The notes under the pieces: generated by a model
Databases searched by the model: none
Told to the model about the DNA's origin: nothing
The model's input: the letters and a program-made list of their open reading frames with translations, nothing else
Shown here: piece by piece, positions 58,701-64,000 of the stretch
How the letters are laid out: the number at the start of each line of letters is the position of its first letter
How positions within the stretch are numbered: the stretch's first letter is position 1
DNA from: Spongilla lacustris
Lineage: Eukaryota > Porifera > Demospongiae > Spongillida > Spongillidae
Direction: 5' to 3'
DNA length: 64,000 bases
Assembly (NCBI GenBank): GCA_949361645.1
Contig: OX442422.1
Span: 7,969,534 to 8,033,533, forward strand
Position numbers and translations under genes: made by a program

Positions 58701-61597
58701 ATGGATATTAATGGTTGGACTGAAATCACACATGGATCAGCCGATCCCAAATCTATTCAAGTGGTGGTAGCCCAGATTTTAGAGGAGGCCGGAGTACCAG
58801 TGAAGCTGGAGTCGACCATCCATACCGAAGTGAGTTTCCATTTGTATTTGAAAATAAACTACACGTGAGCCTCATACCACGCGCGCGCGTTACCTATAGC
58901 GGCCTAGGTCGGGCAGTAAGTACTTCGGTGTAAGCATTTACAGTGTGCAGGAGACGTTGCCGTACGTTATTGGAGAGTCGACTGTCAGGCTGCCTAAGTA
59001 AGTCTTGGGGCACGTGCATGGGCTCTAAAGGACCGCTCTGTGGACAGGGTGTTTGTGCAGGCTGTGAAATATTTGGAGGCCAACACGAAATGCGAGGGGC
59101 TGTTCAGGAAGGCAGGATCTGTTGCAAGACAGAAGAGCCTTAGGGTTGGTTGTGGTGTGCGTGTGTGTGTGCGTGTGTGGTGTGTGTGTGTGTGTGTGCT
59201 TATGTGTCGCCTGTCTCATTAGGCATCCCTGGAGGCGGGGCGTAACCTATCAGACCCTAACCCTCACGATGTGGCTGGTTTGCTGAAGCAGTACATCAGG
59301 GAGCTACCAGAACCTCTCACCACCAACCTCCTCTCACCCGTGTTTCAGAGGTGTCAGCATTTGGGCAGCAACTCCAGCTACCACACGCTGTTGGCATGTC
59401 TTCTGCTGCCAGAGGAGAACCTTAGGGTGTGTGGGCGCATGCTGGGGTGGTTGGTTTGGTAGCACACTGTGTGGCCGAAGACATGTGTGGGGACAGTGCC
59501 TTGTCATAGTTGTTTGTTACGTGAGCATGTACAGCCATTTTGGGAAGTCTGCCATTGTGACCTTGCTAGCTGAACGTTGTCCATATTTGGGATTTGTTTG
59601 GTTCCCTGAATTATTATTATAATTTTTAATTCTGTCCCCATTAAGCCTGTCAATAAGTCCCACTTAAACCTTCTTTTCAATTGTTTTGAGATATTCTGAT
59701 ATATCAAATAGACCACGCCTACATGTTCCGTTATGTCTGCAACGTATACCAGTACATGTATTCACATGTACTTATGTAAAAAAACGACCATCACTCACAC
59801 ACATGTACACTTACATCACTCACATGCACATACATTACTCACACATGCACACTTACATCACACTTACATCACACATACACACATGCACATACATCACACA
59901 CACATGCACACTTACATCACACACACATGCACACTTACATCACACACTTACATCACACATACACACATGCACTTACATCACACATACACACACATGCACT
60001 TACATCACACACACGCACACTTACACTCAGATGCTGAAGGTCTTGGTGAGGCTTCTGGCTATGGTGGCGGCTGACCACAAGCACAGCCTCATGGACAGCG
60101 CTAGCCTTGCCATCGTCATGGCGCCCAACTTTGTGCGATCCCTGCAGAGTGGAGGAGGAGGAGGAGGGGAGGGGGCTGGTCTGAAGGAGTACACAGGTAA
60201 TACAAAAGGAAAATGTCTACCATTAGAGTTGTATGTATTCCATGCGCCCCCAACATCTCTTAGTGTATGGGTAACATGTTTATGTGTGAAGTCAATGTGT
60301 ACATACATAGACTGTGTGTGTCTTCATAACACTGTATGAAGAATGTTGTGGTCTTGGTTTTACAGCTGCTTCACAAAAACCACAACACACCTCCTTGTTT
60401 GATGATAGCCACACCTCCCTGCCCTTATTTGTCACCTTCACACATAACATTTTGGTGTGTACATCAGCTGCACCCCAAATATTTATTTTTTTAACTTTGG
60501 GACAATTAATGGGAAAAAATTATTATCACAAAGGCACTAAACTATACATGGTGTTGAGTGTTTATGTCTTGTCCTTCTGTGTGGCGTAAATTTTTTTGTT
60601 TGCATAAATTCTTGCTACTTCCACTATTACATGTTTGGGTAATTGTTTCAGGAATTCACCTTTAGGCCCACTCATCAATGTAGTACAGAAAGGACAAGAC
60701 TTAACCATGTATATTTTACCACCTATGCCTACAATAAGATTGCAACATTAATTTGTCCCAGAAGTTATAAAAATAGGGGTTAAGTGGCTGTGTCAGCTAT
60801 CTGTGTACCTCCATGCCCTCTCCTTACCCCCATGGCCTCTCCTTACCTCCATGCCCCTCCCCTTACCTTCATGCCCTCCCCTTACCTTCATGCCCTCTCC
60901 TTACCTCCATGCCCTCTCCTTACCCCCATGCCCTCTCCTTACCTCCATGCCCTCTCCTTACCTCCATGCCCTCTCCTTACCTCCATGCCCTCTCCTTACC
61001 TCCATGCCCTCTCCTTACCTCCATGGCCTCTCCTTACCTCCATGGCCTCTCCTTACCTCCATGCCCTCTCCTTACCTCCATGCCCCTCTCCTTACCTCCA
61101 TGCCCTCTCCTTACCTCCATGCCCTCTCCTTACCCCCATGCCCTCTCCTTACCTCCATGCCCCTCTCCTTACCTCCATGCCCTCTCCTTACCTCCATGCC
61201 CTCTCCTTACCCCCATGGCCTCTCCTTACCTCTATGGCCTAACCTTACCTCCATGTCCTCTCCTTACCTCCATGCCCCTCTCCTTACCTCCATGCCCTCT
61301 CCTTACCTCCATGCCCTCTCCTTACCCCCATGCCCTCTCCTTCCCTCCATGCCCTCTCCTTACCTCCATGGCCTCTCCTTACCTCCATGCCTTCTCCTTA
61401 CCTCCATGGCCTCTCCTTACCCCCACCAGCCCTGATGGAGACCTTGATTCTTAATGCTGGTGTGGTTGGCATGGCTCCCAAGGCTGTACTCAGCAGAGCC
61501 TTGGCCAGTGGGCGTCTGGGGCAATGTGATGACCACAGCAATGATGTCATGTCTCCAAGGTACCAGAAGAAGAAAAGACGAAGTGCATCCTTCTCTG
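58701..61597 (+). CDS. ARHGAP11-like Rho GTPase-activating protein (3' end not found)
   Basis: Stimulates GTP hydrolysis on Rho-family GTPases (family knowledge). Exons seen are 58701-58829, 58951-58997, 59048-59144, 59223-59426, 60031-60196 and 61430-61597, all in phase. The RhoGAP domain contains EGLFRKAGSVARQ with the arginine finger, HDVAGLLKQYIRELPEPLTTN, LLACLLLPEENLRML and MDSASLAIVMAPNFV. The short N-terminus before the domain, and the ALMETLILNAGVVGMAP segment after it, are arranged as in ARHGAP11A. A KKKRR basic patch ends the last exon seen, whose donor is CTCTG|gttagt. Further 3' exons must lie beyond 61597 but could not be identified. Intron 4 holds ACAC-type repeats and intron 5 a 19-bp minisatellite. 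Confidence 0.82.
59805..60022 (+). repeat. CA-rich minisatellite in RhoGAP intron
   Basis: Irregular repeats of ACATCACACACACATGCACACTT-like units lie just before the exon at 60031. Confidence 0.85.
60820..61428 (+). repeat. 19-bp minisatellite (about 31 copies)
   Basis: The unit is TCCATGCCCTCTCCTTACC with GGCC and CCCC variants. It runs to the acceptor of the RhoGAP exon at 61430 and may supply its polypyrimidine tract. Because 19 is not a multiple of three, it opens all three plus frames (Leu/Pro/Ser-rich), none of which is a gene. Confidence 0.9.
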
Positions 61598-62594
61598 GTT
61601 AGTGTGTTGTTTTGGGTTAGTGTGTTGTTTTGGGTTAGTGTGTTGTTTTGGGTTAGTGTGTTGTTTTGGCTTATGTAGAGGTGTAAACATGTCAATTCAT
61701 TTGTGGGGCAGGGCTGTAGGGGCCAATCAAGCATTGGGGCCATGGCCTGACCACTTTTCGCCCAAGGTCCACCTCCAGAAACAGTATATCCATACAATGT
61801 TCCGTTTATAGTAATGATTCAGGTATGAATGTAATTATTATAACTGCCGCTGTATACACATACATGTACATCCTTGGACATGAAGTAAATTCATCTTTCA
61901 TGCATTATAAAGTGTCAAAAGCATCATACTTAAATTTCAAGTTCTATATTACAAAACACAAAATTTAATGTTGTTTCATGATCAGTTGGCGGACTTCTAC
62001 ACAGAGAGGCAAACCATTTTATCAAGCGTGTCTATACATGTATGTATAGCTAGCCTTGCAATCACATGGGAGAAGTCTTATACAGTTGGTTTTGTCAGAA
62101 CCAGGCTATCATTTACAATCTTGAGATCTGCTAGCCTGTGTTTGTGCATAGGTTTGTGAGGCTCAGTTCTAGAGTGAAATGGCGATGTGGTCTAGGGTGG
62201 AGCACACACTGAACTTTTAGCATGTTTTCAGTCCTATTTCTCTGTGCATTTGTTTCTCGTTTTTAATGATATCGTTAGGTATGTATTAACTTACTTAGTG
62301 AAAAATAATTTATATATAGAATTCACCATCTCTTCACGGGGCTGAACCTCAACATCACAACTGTAGCCTAGTACTGGTGTTCCCCTGTGAACACTAAATC
62401 GATATAAAAAGTCCATCAAAAAGACCCTATTCCTACACACTTCTTATGCTGCAAATTCCGGTATAATGTAACGAATATATAATGCGCTCAGCCCAGCGTA
62501 TGGTAACTGCAGTAGTTGTCAAACCTGCATCATGGGAGGATGAGAGGCAGGCCCAAACCCAAACTCCTTGGGTGAAAAATCACCAATCTTTGCA

Positions 62595-62650
62595 GGATTT
62601 GAACTCGCTACCCCGTGATTCAGAACCACTGGCTTTAGCGTTGAGCCAAA
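62595..62650 (-). repeat. tRNA-like SINE head
   Basis: The reverse complement shows an A-box-like TTGGCTCAACGC (62637-62650) and, about 33 nt on, a good B box GTTCAAATCC (62595-62604). Order and spacing are as in RNA polymerase III tRNA promoters. A complete cloverleaf with acceptor pairing is not evident, so a tRNA-derived SINE is more likely than a tRNA gene. Confidence 0.5.
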
Positions 62651-63466
62651 TGACTAGTTATGAATATGATATGCTAAAACTACTTTTAGCAACATCAGGT
62701 CCATCAATTAAATCCACATACATTTAATTGCAGAGTACTATGTTATTAATGCAGCCCTGGCAATAGACAGGGGTTGGTTCAAGATGATCGATAGCTTTTT
62801 CAGTGAAGGATCTACTTGCAAGGGGGATGAGAAGGTCTTGCTTCAGACACAGGTGGCTCATTCAATATGTATTCTCTTTCCTGAAACTGGAAACATTGAT
62901 GCTCGAGATATTGGGCAACATGTTCACACTCTATCCCCCAGTGTGCTTATAAGCATCACACAGGTGGTCGTTTGCTGCTGGCCATCAGACATGCAAGCAA
63001 TAAATGCTGTCAGGGACACGAAGTGCTTCTGTTCCGAGGATTTCAGTGCTACAAAAAATGCATAGCTCTCTTCCTGTCATCCTGAGCCAAAAATGTAGAT
63101 TGTTTTATTTTCTGGATCTCTGCCTCAGACCCCCTAGCTGCAATGGCATGGGTCACTATGCTGGCCTGACCAATTATCAACTGCTTCCTATGAGTCTGTG
63201 GTTATAAGGTGTGGGGGGGTTTGTTGCAAACCTGATGATTTTGAATTATGGTTGCACAAAATTGGCAAACATTTAGACTACATCATAGGTAAGGTGGTGG
63301 TGGTGGTGGTGGGGGTGGGGGTGTGTGTGTGGTGATGGTGTGGTGTGTTGTAGTAGGGTGTAGCTAGGGGAAGAAACAGCAAGTCTGTGCCCACACCAAC
63401 TGTTATAAAATTTGCTTTCGTATGATTGGAGCTCAATTTTGGAACAAGAAACTAAGTGGGCAGTAC

Positions 63467-63612
63467 TGCAGGGTGCCCTTCCCTCTCCCTCCATACTGCA
63501 GGGTGCCCCTCCCTCTCCCTCCGTACTGCAGGGTGCCCCTCCCTCTCCCTCCGTACTGCAGGGTGCCCCTCCCTCTCCCTCCGTACTGCAGGGTGCCCCT
63601 CCCTCTCCCTCT
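63467..63612 (+). repeat. 30-bp minisatellite (five copies)
   Basis: The unit contains TACTGCAGGGTGCCCCTCCC and TCTCCCTCCG. Five nearly identical copies, followed by a C-rich tract at 63636-63676. Confidence 0.9.
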
Positions 63613-63940
63613 GTAGTCGTATTTGGCCAGATGCAAGGGGGACCCCCCTTCCCCCCCCCCCCCCCCCCCCCACCCCTCATATCCGTATTTTGCCAAACAC
63701 AAGGGGGAGTATTCGGATCGAGGGGTGGGGGGGGGGGTGTTATGTCCTGTGCGCTCAACACCCTCACAATGCCACTGTGGTAGTGTGGTGAGGTGTGGGG
63801 CACTGAAGGCTGTGGTGGGTTAAGTGTGGGTGATATGGTCATCATAGAGGCTGACCAAGTGATGTGATATCATGGTCTTTTTTGCATTACACATGTACTG
63901 CTGTTGCCATGGTGAACATATAACTCACAAGTTCAAACAC

Positions 63941-63980
<40 letters not shown>

Positions 63981-64000
63981 GGCATTGTGGAGGGACTCAG

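Larger units (their letters stand above)
61598..64000. other. Presumed 3' intron/intergenic region of RhoGAP gene
   Basis: A frame at 62784-63065 and others up to 63207 were inspected and no family was recognised. It also contains a tRNA-like SINE head, a 30-bp minisatellite, C-tracts and (CA)n at 63938-63979, listed separately where useful. Direct repeats of TGTGTTGTTTTGGGTTAG lie at 61602-61665. Confidence 0.5.

Noticed and set aside
60784..61454. Three long overlapping Leu/Pro/Ser frames of up to about 210 codons
   Set aside because: The 19-bp unit rotates all frames; it is intronic in the RhoGAP gene.
62595..62650. Functional tRNA gene
   Set aside because: Boxes are present but I could not pair an acceptor stem or find a terminator, so only a SINE-like head is claimed.
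62784..63207. Additional RhoGAP 3' exons
   Set aside because: Frames exist but no conserved motif or convincing splice pair links them to the exon ending at 61597.

Overview
This window is eukaryotic and looks like an early-branching animal, most likely a sponge. Genes are split by short phase-matched GT-AG introns. Two animal-specific families are present (an LGR-type receptor and a stonin), and a large ankyrin-Roc-COR-Death gene is made of near-identical repeat exons. Such genes are, to my knowledge, expanded in sponges and cnidarians. The organism call is inference; no rRNA or mitochondrial marker is present.

Layout. (1) About 1-31.9 kb, + strand: one gene, or a run of closely related gene pieces, with about 30 single-repeat ankyrin exons of 96-105 nt (all phase 0), then a Roc GTPase/COR block and a C-terminal Death domain. 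The array has grown by tandem duplication of roughly 0.9-1.6 kb blocks with (TCAC)n and (CCCT)n introns. It was later invaded by a 3.1-kb inverted-repeat element full of minisatellites (3573-6680), a 132-bp palindromic MITE (13735-13866) and a 3.85-kb Tc1/mariner-like transposon (14757-18607) that itself carries a 700-bp TTAA-flanked MITE. Some exons are broken (14202, 18732) and the P-loop of the Roc domain looks degenerate. (2) 33.0-34.9 kb, - strand: complete ten-exon NDUFAF5 (complex I assembly methyltransferase). (3) 36.0-41.3 kb, - strand: six-exon leucine-rich-repeat GPCR of the LGR group. (4) 43.6-48.5 kb: a TTAA-flanked DNA transposon with an uninterrupted 1348-codon transposase (zinc-finger-like N-terminus, acidic middle, C2H2, SAP). 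(5) 48.8-53.9 kb, - strand: degenerate non-LTR retrotransposons with a reverse transcriptase and a restriction-like endonuclease. (6) 54.8-61.6 kb: a compact gene cluster of CFAP90-like (-), stonin (+), CIB-type EF-hand protein (-) and ARHGAP11-like RhoGAP (+, runs on towards the window end). It has two head-to-head pairs separated by 175 and 131 bp. (7) 61.6-64 kb: intronic or intergenic low-complexity DNA with a tRNA-like SINE head.

The conserved genes are housekeeping or signalling genes with no shared pathway. The coherent story is structural: tandem exon amplification of an immune- or death-type scaffold gene, and layered transposon insertions. The best candidate for something undescribed is the intact TTAA transposon. 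Next come the large minisatellite-bearing inverted-repeat element and the widely spaced DDE transposase of the Tc1-like element. All exon boundaries were read by eye from frame and splice consensus; no transcript evidence was available.
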